Below, piece by piece: positions 1-7,102 of a stretch of 9,080 nt of DNA. The position numbers and the translations under genes are program-made. Source of the stretch: BMS3Bbin07 sp036244995 (GTDB lineage Bacteria > Nitrospirota > Thermodesulfovibrionia > Thermodesulfovibrionales > JdFR-85); the NCBI GenBank assembly GCA_036244995.1, contig BTTF01000082.1, positions 1 through 9,080 on the forward strand, in the 5' to 3' direction. The notes beneath the pieces are model-generated. The model was not told the DNA's origin. It did no database searches and was given only the letters and a program-made list of their open reading frames with translations. The number at the start of each line of letters is the position of its first letter. Position 1 is the first letter of the stretch.

Positions 1-42
1 GATTTTTTGATAAACGTTTATGCTAAAATATCACTCAAATGA
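1..42 (+). CDS. Possible 3' end of an upstream gene (partial)
   Basis: From base 1 an open frame encodes 13 residues (DFLINVYAKISLK) and ends at the TGA at 40-42. This stop overlaps the ATG of the next gene as ATGA, the usual sign of translational coupling. It would explain why the downstream gene has no visible SD. The fragment is too short to identify, and an open frame of this length can occur by chance. Confidence 0.3.
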   Translation, partial: DFLINVYAKISLK

Positions 43-1499
43 CTGACGGTATTACAGTCCGCATACTTGGTGACTTTGGCCCCTTTTCCAGCATGGGGAA
101 AAGTATCTCTTATCAGATAACCATGGGACAGTCCATTTATCTCATAGACTGTGGTGCACCCTTATTTCAGCAGATCGGCAGTCAGGGACTCAAGGATATA
201 AAGGGTCTTATCATTACTCACTGTCATGATGACCACAAGCGCTGGTTTACCGATCTCGCCCTCTTTAATATGTACGCACCGGATATCGGCAACAGGATTT
301 TTTTCCTTACATCAGAGGATATTCATAATGAACTTGTCAGGGCATCAGGCCCGGCTCTGGACAGAAGCCTCTCAAATGATTCAAAAAATATAATCGATAT
401 TGCATGTGAGGAATATACTGATTACAGGATAATAGGTCCACGTGCAAAATACAGGATAGTCTCTGTAGATGAAGGTGGCGGAAAAACAGCCCTTTACATA
501 ACCGATGACAACGGTAATGTTGTTGGTCCTGATATTGCAAAGATTGTTATAAGTGACAAGACAGGAAGGCCGAGGATGCTCTTTAAAGACCCTGATTACA
601 ATGAATGGGTTGAGCCTGAGAGCTTTTATCCATACTCTTCATCCATATTTTATGAGGAGGACAGAAATATTCACAAAACCCCGGAGGGTTTTACCTTTGA
701 AGCGATTAAATCACCAGTGTGGCATGGTGTTCCATGTATAGGAATAAAGATTACAACCGACAGGGAAACTCTCATTTTCAGTTCAGATACTGTTAATGAT
801 AGAGAACTGTGGAAGCAACTTTACACTGAGAAGAGGGTTCAGCGGCTTAAGATGTCAAGAGAAGAATTTGAGTCTGCTGCCGTTATTTTCGGGGATATTA
901 ATGACTATATAGAGCGGATATGGGGTGAGGCACGGTACAGGGCGGCAATCAATGCCTTTAATGACGGGATAGTTATACATGATATAGCTACCGGAAACAG
1001 TATAGTCCATACAGACTATGAGAAATTAAAAAATACTTCTCTGAAGAAAGAAAAGGTTATATTAACCCACAGTCTTGACGGAATAACCTCGGAATGGGTG
1101 CTGTGCGATGCAGGAAAGAGTTTTAAGATCAAGGGAGATGCTTTCTTTGAGATGGTGGGAGATGAACCTTATCCAATGAATGCAGATATATATCATAAGG
1201 AGGGCGGGAGATATTTCGTCGGTTACAAGAATGAAGAAGGAAGATATAACGTGTACGAAAAAGACGGGCTACTAAGTCTTTCCTCAGCGGCAGGGCCTGA
1301 GCCTGGCATACTACTTTACAGGGTTGATATGTATGAAGATATATCAGGTAGATACTTTCCGAAGCTGGAAGAGAAAAACGCCATGTACCTGGAGCGGAGA
1401 GACGGGAGAGTTGAGCTTATCGAATTTACCGGGGAAGGAAGCAGGGGCAGGATTGTAAAGGACCATAGAGCCGGGCTCCTGAAAGGATGCGGTACATAA
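39..1499 (+). CDS. MBL-fold metallo-hydrolase, RNase Z/phosphodiesterase-like
   Basis: A 486-residue MBL-fold protein with no signal peptide or membrane segment, so probably cytoplasmic. The fold starts at residue 5 (ITVRILG). The metal motif HxHxDH is complete: H61, H63, D65 and H66. Further candidate ligands are H229 in HGVPCIGIKI, D250 in FSSDT, H314 in VIHDIA and H344 in ILTHS. The order, including the HxVPxxG element, resembles RNase Z and class II cyclic-nucleotide phosphodiesterases more than beta-lactamases. About 160 residues separate the first motif from H229, and residues 360-486 form a C-terminal part I do not recognise. ATG39 is the only good start after an in-frame TAA at 24-26; it has no SD but overlaps a possible upstream stop. 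The gene overlaps the adenylate cyclase gene by 13 bases, so a role in cyclic-nucleotide turnover is plausible but inferred. The hydrolase class is fairly sure; the substrate is unknown. Confidence 0.85.
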   Translation: MTDGITVRILGDFGPFSSMGKSISYQITMGQSIYLIDCGAPLFQQIGSQGLKDIKGLIITHCHDDHKRWFTDLALFNMYAPDIGNRIFFLTSEDIHNELVRASGPALDRSLSNDSKNIIDIACEEYTDYRIIGPRAKYRIVSVDEGGGKTALYITDDNGNVVGPDIAKIVISDKTGRPRMLFKDPDYNEWVEPESFYPYSSSIFYEEDRNIHKTPEGFTFEAIKSPVWHGVPCIGIKITTDRETLIFSSDTVNDRELWKQLYTEKRVQRLKMSREEFESAAVIFGDINDYIERIWGEARYRAAINAFNDGIVIHDIATGNSIVHTDYEKLKNTSLKKEKVILTHSLDGITSEWVLCDAGKSFKIKGDAFFEMVGDEPYPMNADIYHKEGGRYFVGYKNEEGRYNVYEKDGLLSLSSAAGPEPGILLYRVDMYEDISGRYFPKLEEKNAMYLERRDGRVELIEFTGEGSRGRIVKDHRAGLLKGCGT

Positions 1500-3490
1500 A
1501 TCCCCTGTTCAGGATTCTCAATACTAAACGGTTCGGGAAACCGACTGTATTTATTCCCCTGCTTATAACCCTTGTTTTTGCAGCCTTGACCGTCAAAAAC
1601 CCCCCGGTTATTGATCAGTATATAGAGACCCTGCTTTTGGATTACAGATTTAAAATCAGAAATCTTGTTTCACCGCCCCCGGTTCCAAAGGATATCCTGA
1701 TAGTTACCATTGATGAAAAGAGCCTCTCAATATATGGGAGATGGCCATGGAGCAGAAGGCTGCAGGCAGAGTTGATAGAGAAGGTATTTAAGGGAGACCC
1801 AAAGGCTGTGGCGGTAGATATTTTCTATGCCGAACCGGAGTCTCCCGGAGCGGACAGTGCCCTTGCGGAAGTGATAAGGAAACATAAAGACAGACTCGTT
1901 ATTGCCCTTGGTTTTGAGGTTGAGGAGGGAAAGGTTTTTGATGGTGATATTGGGGACATCCTTTATGATCAGGCAATAACGAGGATTGAGAACCTGAAAT
2001 ATCTCCGGTCTGCAGAGGCCTGCAGGGTGCTCCTTCCGCCTGAACCTTTAGCCGGTTCTGCAACCTTCGGGCATGTCTATTCCATGCCTGACAGGGACGG
2101 AAAACTCAGGTGGGAAAACCTGTATATCAAATATGGCAGTGAGTATTTCCCTTCATTGGCACTCCAGACTGCCCGTATCGCCATGGGCATCGCCCGGGAT
2201 AAGGTGAGTATAATAGGTGGTGCAGGGGTTGAGCTGGGGGATATCTTTATACCTACTGATGAGTTCGGCCGGCTCCATATCAACTATATCGGCAGAGAGG
2301 GCAGCATTATTCACAGATCAGCCGCAGATGTCCTTTCAGGACAAATCCCGGCGCATTTTTTTAAGGATAAAAGTGTATTTATCGGCACCACTGCCATGGC
2401 AACATATGATCAGAAAAACACCCCTTTTTCTGCAAACATGTCAGGAGTTGAAAAGAATGCAACTGTTGTTGCCAACATCCTCAGCGGGAATTTTATAAAA
2501 AAGACGCCGGTTTATATTGATCTCCTTGTGGTTTTGCTGGCAGGTTTTCTTGCCCTGTACATAGGTCAAAAAAAGAGGGCGTTATATCTGGTTGCCGGTT
2601 ACGCGGCTCTAACCTCTATTGTTGTCATCTCAAATCAGGTTCTTTTTACCTGGTATGGTATCAGGCTTAATCTGATATACCCCCTCCTTACCGTCATATC
2701 GGAAGGGACTTTTATAATAAGTTACGGGTATTTTGTTGAAGAGAAAAAGGCAAGGGAGATCAGAAGGATGTTTTCGAGTTATGTGACGGAGAGGGTTGTT
2801 AATGAACTGATTAAAAACCCTGAGCTGGCAAGGCTGGGTGGGGAGAGGAAAGAGATAACGGTTCTCTTTTCCGATATAATGGGTTTTACAGGATTTTCAG
2901 AAGGACATGCGCCTGAGGAAGTGGTTGCCATGCTTAATGAGTATTTGGGGGCAATGACGGAAGTTATATTTAAATGGGAGGGGACCCTGGATAAATTCGT
3001 GGGAGATGAAATCGTTGCCTTCTGGGGCGCGCCTCTGGAGCAGAAAGACCATGCGGGGTTAGCAGTCAGGTGTGCGCTTGATATGGTCAGGAGACTTGAA
3101 GAGCTCCAACGGAAATGGAAGTCTGAAGGTAAACCGGTTCTTGATGCAGGGATAGGGATAAATACAGGAGAAGTGGTAGTTGGAAACATCGGAGCGGAAG
3201 GGAAAAAAATGGATTATACGGTTATAGGAGACCATGTAAACGTTGGTGCAAGGATTGAGACGCTTACAAGGAAGTATAATACCCATATCCTGATAACCGA
3301 ATTTACTCTAAACAGGATAGGGAACCTTTTAACAACAGACTCTCTCTACCGTACACATACTTCCATAAAAGGGCTGGAGAGGGTGATAGTTAAGGGCAAG
3401 GAACGGCCTGTCGAGATATATGAGGTTAAGTCCCTGACATCCGGAACTGTATCGGGAATCGAGGAACGCAAAGAACCTTTATCTTCATAG
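1487..3490 (+). CDS. CHASE2-domain class III adenylate cyclase, membrane-bound
   Basis: Converts ATP to cAMP in response to a signal sensed outside the cytoplasmic membrane. An N-terminal membrane segment (about 20-37) is followed by an extracytoplasmic CHASE2 domain (about 40-335, with the typical IDEKSLSIYGRWPW stretch at 75-88). Three membrane helices follow (about 343-360, 365-386 and 394-414), then a short linker and the cyclase domain (about 453-645). The catalytic set is complete: metal aspartates D463 (FSDI) and D507 (VGDE), adenine-selecting K503 with T578 (DYTVIGD), and transition-state N585 and R589. The Lys/Thr pair matches bacterial adenylate rather than guanylate cyclases. The 667-residue length is normal for this architecture. 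ATG1487 lies inside the MBL gene and follows an in-frame TAG at 1466-1468; AAAGG directly abuts the ATG, so translation is probably coupled to the MBL gene. The gene ends tail to tail with the HD-GYP gene. The domain call is secure; the stimulus is unknown. Confidence 0.93.
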   Translation: MRYINPLFRILNTKRFGKPTVFIPLLITLVFAALTVKNPPVIDQYIETLLLDYRFKIRNLVSPPPVPKDILIVTIDEKSLSIYGRWPWSRRLQAELIEKVFKGDPKAVAVDIFYAEPESPGADSALAEVIRKHKDRLVIALGFEVEEGKVFDGDIGDILYDQAITRIENLKYLRSAEACRVLLPPEPLAGSATFGHVYSMPDRDGKLRWENLYIKYGSEYFPSLALQTARIAMGIARDKVSIIGGAGVELGDIFIPTDEFGRLHINYIGREGSIIHRSAADVLSGQIPAHFFKDKSVFIGTTAMATYDQKNTPFSANMSGVEKNATVVANILSGNFIKKTPVYIDLLVVLLAGFLALYIGQKKRALYLVAGYAALTSIVVISNQVLFTWYGIRLNLIYPLLTVISEGTFIISYGYFVEEKKAREIRRMFSSYVTERVVNELIKNPELARLGGERKEITVLFSDIMGFTGFSEGHAPEEVVAMLNEYLGAMTEVIFKWEGTLDKFVGDEIVAFWGAPLEQKDHAGLAVRCALDMVRRLEELQRKWKSEGKPVLDAGIGINTGEVVVGNIGAEGKKMDYTVIGDHVNVGARIETLTRKYNTHILITEFTLNRIGNLLTTDSLYRTHTSIKGLERVIVKGKERPVEIYEVKSLTSGTVSGIEERKEPLSS

Positions 3491-4576
3491 AGATACCGCT
3501 CCATCAGTAAAGGCCTGCAGGAATGCCTCAACAACTTTCTGGTCGAACTGTGTACCTACGCATTGTTTGAGTTGTATCAGTGCCGCCTCTATGGAAATGG
3601 TCTTTTTGTATGGTCTGTGCGTTGTCATCGCATCAAAACTGTCGGCTACCGACAGGATTCTTGCCAAAAGAGAAATTTCGTCACCTTTGAGTCCGTCAGG
3701 ATAACCGGTTCCATCAAATCGTTCATGATGATTCCTGATAACCGGCAGTATTTCCTTGAGCTGTTTGATGCCTTGCAGAAGCTCTGCTCCGTAAATCGAA
3801 TGCATCTTCATCTTCAGCATCTCTTCCTCGCTGAGTTTCCCCTTTTTGAGAAGTATATCGTCCCTGATTCCAATCTTCCCTATATCGTGCAATATTGCTG
3901 CAAGTTCCAGATTTTCGAGTTCCTCCTTACTTAACCCCAGGTATCTGCCGATAATCATGCTGTAGTTCTTTACCCTTTTCGTATGGCCGCCTGTACATGG
4001 GTCTCTCAGTTCAATTGTTTCTGTAAGGGTCTCGGCTGTGGCGTAAAATGTCCCTTTCAGTTCTGAATAAAGGCGTGCATTTTCAATTGCAACTGCAATG
4101 TAATTTGAAAGGGTTTCTGTCAACTCGAGGTCACTCTTATCGAACCGGCCATCCTTTTTATTTATTCCCTCAAGCACACCAATGATTCGATCTTTGGTTT
4201 TCAGAGGAACACAGATGATATTTCTTGTCACAAAACCACTGAATTTGTCAGCAGTTTTAAAGAATCTCGGGTCTGACTGTGCATCGTCTATAATCAGGGG
4301 AGCTCCATGTTCGGCCACCCAGCCTGCAATACCGATACCTTTTTTCAGCCTGATCTGCTTGACCCGTCCTCCTTTTTCTCCGGTTGCCACATCAAAATAT
4401 AGCTCCCCGGAGGTCTCATTCAACAACAGCAGACTGGCCGCCTCTGCATTCAGAACCCTTGTTGTTGCCTCAATAGCCCTTTTTCTTATTTCACCCTGGT
4501 CAAAAGATGAGTTAATCAGGGAGGCCAGTTCAATAAGGGTTTTAAGTTGTATCACCTGTTTTTCCAATGCCTTCAT
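3485..4576 (-). CDS. GAF-HD-GYP cyclic-di-GMP phosphodiesterase
   Basis: Probably hydrolyses cyclic-di-GMP, with activity tuned by a small ligand or redox input at the GAF domain. Residues 12-168 form the GAF domain (CVPLKTKDRIIGVLEGINK near 122-140). A helical linker leads to the HD-GYP domain at about 178-360. Visible metal and catalytic residues are H198 (GGHTKRV), H230-D231 with K234 (LHDIGKIGI), H259, H283-H284, the GYP triad G291-Y292-P293 and D312 (SVADSFDAM). All are intact, so an active enzyme is expected. There is no receiver domain and no membrane segment, so it should be cytosolic. ATG4576 has AAAAGG six bases upstream. The gene lies 68 bases after rpiB on the same strand and overlaps the end of the cyclase gene by 6 bases. 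Family assignment is firm; the GAF ligand is unknown, and cGAMP or pGpG cannot be excluded as substrates. Confidence 0.94.
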   Translation of the reverse strand: MKALEKQVIQLKTLIELASLINSSFDQGEIRKRAIEATTRVLNAEAASLLLLNETSGELYFDVATGEKGGRVKQIRLKKGIGIAGWVAEHGAPLIIDDAQSDPRFFKTADKFSGFVTRNIICVPLKTKDRIIGVLEGINKKDGRFDKSDLELTETLSNYIAVAIENARLYSELKGTFYATAETLTETIELRDPCTGGHTKRVKNYSMIIGRYLGLSKEELENLELAAILHDIGKIGIRDDILLKKGKLSEEEMLKMKMHSIYGAELLQGIKQLKEILPVIRNHHERFDGTGYPDGLKGDEISLLARILSVADSFDAMTTHRPYKKTISIEAALIQLKQCVGTQFDQKVVEAFLQAFTDGAVSL

Positions 4577-4591
4577 CTTTTACCTTTTACC

Positions 4592-4610
4592 CCAACACTC
4601 CAACACTCCA
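4592..4610. repeat. Short tandem repeat, 8-base unit, about 2.4 copies
   Basis: The unit CCAACACT occurs twice in tandem and is followed by CCA (minus-strand reading TGGAGTGT). It lies in the 68-base gap between rpiB and the HD-GYP gene, just upstream of the latter's SD. A T-run follows on the plus strand (4612-4618). No function is evident. Confidence 0.6.
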
Positions 4611-4644
4611 GTTTTTTTCTTCTCATGGCATGTTGATTACAAGA

Positions 4645-5097
4645 TCATAATCGAAAGTCTCTTTCAAACTCCTTTATTCTGGAGAGTCTTTTACGGTATC
4701 TTTCAAGGTCCTTGAATTCCGCCTGAAGATAGGCCGTTACGATTTCTTTTGCCAGTTCCGCTCCGATTACTCTTGCCCCAAGGCAGAGTATATTCATGGC
4801 GTCATCTTCCACTCCCTGATGGGCAGAGTAGGTATCATGACAGACGGCAGCCCTTATATCCCTGAATTTATTTGCAGCCACCGAGGCTCCGACACCACTT
4901 CCACAGATTAGTATGCCTCTCCATGCCTCTCCGGACTGAATCTTTTCTGCCATGAGACGGGCATAGTCAGGATAGTCGGAAGGTTCATTACTGTAAGCCC
5001 CGATATCAAAGACCTCATATCCTGACCGGCTGATAAACTCTAAAAGGGTTTCTTTCAGATGATAACCTCCATGGTCTGACCCTATAACGATCTTCAT
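4645..5097 (-). CDS. rpiB: RpiB/LacA/LacB-family sugar-phosphate isomerase
   Basis: A 150-residue protein of the family that interconverts ribose 5-phosphate and ribulose 5-phosphate, or related sugar phosphates, in the cytoplasm. It shows the N-terminal SDHGGYHLK (residues 7-15, D8 and H9), the active-site cysteine C65 in ILICGSGVG, the anion-binding GVGASVAANK (68-77) and CHDTYSAHQG (86-95). In E. coli RpiB the ring-opening histidine lies in SRQHNDTN; here the aligned stretch is GVEDDAMN, with D98 at the histidine position. Either H93 substitutes or the substrate differs, as in erythrulose-phosphate-type isomerases of this family. I chose ATG5097, which has GGGGGA six bases upstream and gives the usual family length and start. 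A TTG at 5163 would add 22 residues with no family match. The gene sits 73 bases after ilvD. The family is certain; ribose 5-phosphate specificity is not. Confidence 0.9.
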   Translation of the reverse strand: MKIVIGSDHGGYHLKETLLEFISRSGYEVFDIGAYSNEPSDYPDYARLMAEKIQSGEAWRGILICGSGVGASVAANKFRDIRAAVCHDTYSAHQGVEDDAMNILCLGARVIGAELAKEIVTAYLQAEFKDLERYRKRLSRIKEFERDFRL

Positions 5098-5170
5098 GCC
5101 TGATCCCCCATATTCCGTCTTTCTTTTTGCCATCCCTGTGTGCTCTGTGACAAGTTGGGTCAAATTGCCC

Positions 5171-6823
5171 TTATTGCATTATTGCACCAGTGGCAGCAGA
5201 ACTCACCAGGCGTGCATACCTTGACAGATATCCTTTTTTTATCTTTGGTGCAGGTTTTTTCCACCTGTTGAGCCTCTTCTCTATCTCCTCATCAGACAGG
5301 AGCACATCTATCTTCCTTTTGGGTATATCTATCCTTATCCTGTCGCCGGTGCGCAGTATTGCTATCGGCCCTCCCTCCATGGCCTCCGGCGAGATATGTC
5401 CGATACAGGGGCCCCTGGTACCGCCTGAGAACCTCCCGTCAGTAATAAGGGCAACAGATTCACTGAGTCCCAGCCCTGCAATTGTAGCAGTTGGTGACAG
5501 CATCTCCCTCATGCCGGGACCCCCTTTGGGGCCTTCGTATCTGATTACGACAATATCCCCCGGTGCAATCTTTCCATTCATGATTGCCTTCATCCCGTCC
5601 TCTTCAGAGTCAAATACCATGGCCGTGCCTTCAAAACGCATCATCTTTTTGCTTACAGCAGACTGTTTCACCACAGCCCCGTCAGGGGCAAGGTTTCCTC
5701 TCAGTATTGCAATTCCGCCTTCCATGTGATAGGCCTTTTCGACAGGTCTTATAACCTCGGGATCGGATATCACGGCCATGTCAGCGATCTTTCTTGTCTT
5801 CAACCCACTAACTGATGAGGTGTTATGCATAAGGTCTTCCAGAGTCCGGAGGACGGCAGGTATGCCGCCGGCGTAATGGAGGTCCTCAAGATAGTGCCTG
5901 CCACCGGGAAGCATGTCGGCTATATGAGGTGTGGTCTTGCTCAGTTTATCAAAGAGTTCAAGTGGGAGCTTTATACCTGCATCATGGGCAATGGCAGGAA
6001 TATGTAGCACTGTATTGGTTGAACCTCCAAGGGCCATATCCACTCTTATGGCATTTTCAAATGCCTTGCGGCTCATTATTTTCCGTGGAGTAATATTCTT
6101 CTTTATCAGTTCAACGATTCTTCTGCCGCTTTCAAAGGCTATCCTTCTCTTTTCAGCATCAGAGGCAAGGGCGGTTGCACAATAGGGAATACTCATGCCA
6201 AGGGCCTCTGTGACACAGGCCATGGTGTTTGCTGTATACATTCCCTGACAGGAGCCAGCGCCGGGGCAGGCGCACATCTCAAGCGCTTGCAGCTCGTTGT
6301 CTTTAATGAGTCCTTTTTTGTATTTTCCTATGGCCTCAAAGGTATCGTTGACGAGGGAAAGCCTCTTTCCCCTTAAATGGCCTGAATGCATTGGGCCTGC
6401 CGTTACGACGACAGCGGGAATATTAATCCTGCCTGCAGCCATCAGCATTCCAGGAGTAATCTTGTCGCAATTTGTGAGGAGCACAAGACCATCAAATTTA
6501 TGTGCCTCCGTGACGCTCTCCACCATGTCGGCTATGAGCTCTCTTGAGGGCAGGGAGTAGTGCATACCGCTGTGTCCCATTGCGATGCCGTCACATATTC
6601 CGGGAACGCCAAAAAAGAAAGGATAACCGCCACCTGTGTGAACCCCCTTTTCAATAAATCTCTCAAGGTCTCTCATCCCGATGTGCCCCGGGATAATGTC
6701 GGTAAAGCTGGTGACTACACCAATGAAGGGTTTGTTTATTTCACTCCTGGGAATACCTGTAGCATAGAGAAGTGCCCTGTGAGGGACGCGCTCGATCCCC
6801 TCTTTGATAGTCTTGCTTCTCAA
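5171..6823 (-). CDS. ilvD: Dihydroxy-acid dehydratase
   Basis: Dehydrates 2,3-dihydroxy-isovalerate and 2,3-dihydroxy-3-methylvalerate to the 2-oxo acids, the penultimate step of valine and isoleucine synthesis and also a step toward leucine and pantothenate. At 550 residues it is the normal length. Iron-sulfur and metal residues visible are C119, D120 and K121 in TNCDKITPG, C192 in GAGSCQGMYTANT, and D78 in ICDGIAMGHSG. The C-terminal TDGRFSGGTRG (461-471) carries the conserved serine region. Position 46 is Gly in IIPGH, where plant-type [2Fe-2S] enzymes have Cys (NTCNMH), so it resembles the E. coli-like oxygen-sensitive group. The start is TTG6823: GAGGAGGT lies nine bases upstream and MRSKTIKEGIERVPHRALL is the usual family N terminus. 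It begins five bases after the DUF465 stop. The edd and sugar-acid dehydratase relatives are less likely because the ILVD N-terminal region matches closely. Confidence 0.97.
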   Translation of the reverse strand: MRSKTIKEGIERVPHRALLYATGIPRSEINKPFIGVVTSFTDIIPGHIGMRDLERFIEKGVHTGGGYPFFFGVPGICDGIAMGHSGMHYSLPSRELIADMVESVTEAHKFDGLVLLTNCDKITPGMLMAAGRINIPAVVVTAGPMHSGHLRGKRLSLVNDTFEAIGKYKKGLIKDNELQALEMCACPGAGSCQGMYTANTMACVTEALGMSIPYCATALASDAEKRRIAFESGRRIVELIKKNITPRKIMSRKAFENAIRVDMALGGSTNTVLHIPAIAHDAGIKLPLELFDKLSKTTPHIADMLPGGRHYLEDLHYAGGIPAVLRTLEDLMHNTSSVSGLKTRKIADMAVISDPEVIRPVEKAYHMEGGIAILRGNLAPDGAVVKQSAVSKKMMRFEGTAMVFDSEEDGMKAIMNGKIAPGDIVVIRYEGPKGGPGMREMLSPTATIAGLGLSESVALITDGRFSGGTRGPCIGHISPEAMEGGPIAILRTGDRIRIDIPKRKIDVLLSDEEIEKRLNRWKKPAPKIKKGYLSRYARLVSSAATGAIMQ

Positions 6824-6828
6824 TATCT

Positions 6829-7068
6829 TTAACCTCCTCGGTTTATTGTTGCAGGTTTTTTGAAATCCCTTATCATTTCAGCCATTCTGTCTTTTCTGAT
6901 GAGTTTCTGTTTCTTGACAGCCTTGATCTCCAACTCATCTGCAGGTGTCAGAAAATTCCTGTTTTCCAGTTCTGTAAGCTTTGCATCCAGTGTCCTGTGT
7001 TCTTCTTCGAGATGACGGAATTCGTTACTTTCCTTCCTCAGCATCTCAAGGACTTCCTGGTCGTTCAT
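6829..7068 (-). CDS. Small DUF465 (YdcH-like) helical protein
   Basis: A 79-residue, charged, probably all-helical protein of the DUF465/YdcH type, whose biochemical role is unknown. The family pattern is visible: HLEEEHRTLDAKLTELE (residues 19-35), then the ELEIKAVKKQKLIRKDRM stretch, matching the usual H-x-x-LD ... E-x-x-LK-x-x-KL-x-x-KD spacing of an antiparallel helical hairpin. No signal peptide or membrane segment is present. ATG7068 has AAGGAGG five bases upstream and gives the normal family size; an in-frame ATG at 7131 would add 21 residues and overlap hemG. It lies 34 bases after hemG and five before ilvD, so it is very likely in their transcript. Its last codons (CGA GGA GGT) also form the ilvD SD. 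Confidence 0.85.
   Translation of the reverse strand: MNDQEVLEMLRKESNEFRHLEEEHRTLDAKLTELENRNFLTPADELEIKAVKKQKLIRKDRMAEMIRDFKKPATINRGG
6832..6839 (-). promoter_or_regulatory. ilvD ribosome binding site inside the DUF465 stop region
   Basis: The minus strand reads GAGGAGGT, directly followed by AA so that its last base starts the DUF465 stop codon TAA. The distance to TTG6823 is nine bases. This near-perfect SD fixes the TTG start of ilvD, which has no ATG option nearby, and suggests reinitiation by ribosomes finishing the DUF465 gene. Confidence 0.85.
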
Positions 7069-7073
7069 AAATT

Positions 7074-7080
7074 CCTCCTT
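7074..7080 (-). promoter_or_regulatory. Ribosome binding site deciding the DUF465 start
   Basis: The minus strand reads AAGGAGG, five bases before ATG7068. The upstream in-frame ATG at 7131 has no comparable site and lies inside hemG, so this SD decides the start. Confidence 0.85.
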
Positions 7081-7082
7081 CT

Positions 7083-7099
7083 CCATCCACACGGGATGG
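7083..7099 (-). other. Intercistronic RNA hairpin between hemG and the DUF465 gene
   Basis: The transcript can form a perfect 6-pair stem, CCATCC with GGATGG, around the loop CGTGT. It begins three bases after the hemG stop codon and ends two bases before the AAGGAGG SD of the next gene. No U-run follows, so it is not a standard terminator. It could affect messenger stability or initiation on the DUF465 gene. The dyad is seen in the sequence; the function is inferred. Confidence 0.45.
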
Positions 7100-7102
7100 G
7101 TG

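Noticed and set aside
7..29. Promoter for the MBL gene (TTGATA ... TAAAAT)
   Set aside because: The spacing between the boxes is only 11 bases, and the region may be coding.
4612..4618. T-run as a plus-strand terminator for the cyclase transcript
   Set aside because: No hairpin precedes it, and it lies more than 1 kb beyond the cyclase stop.
5098..5163. Longer RpiB start at TTG5163 or ATG5133
   Set aside because: The added residues match nothing in the family, and ATG5097 gives the standard MKIVIGSDHGG start with an SD six bases upstream.
5190..5729. Plus-strand open frame of 179 codons inside ilvD
   Set aside because: It is antisense to a highly conserved gene, and its hydrophobic Ser/Ile/Pro-rich product is typical of an opposite-strand shadow.
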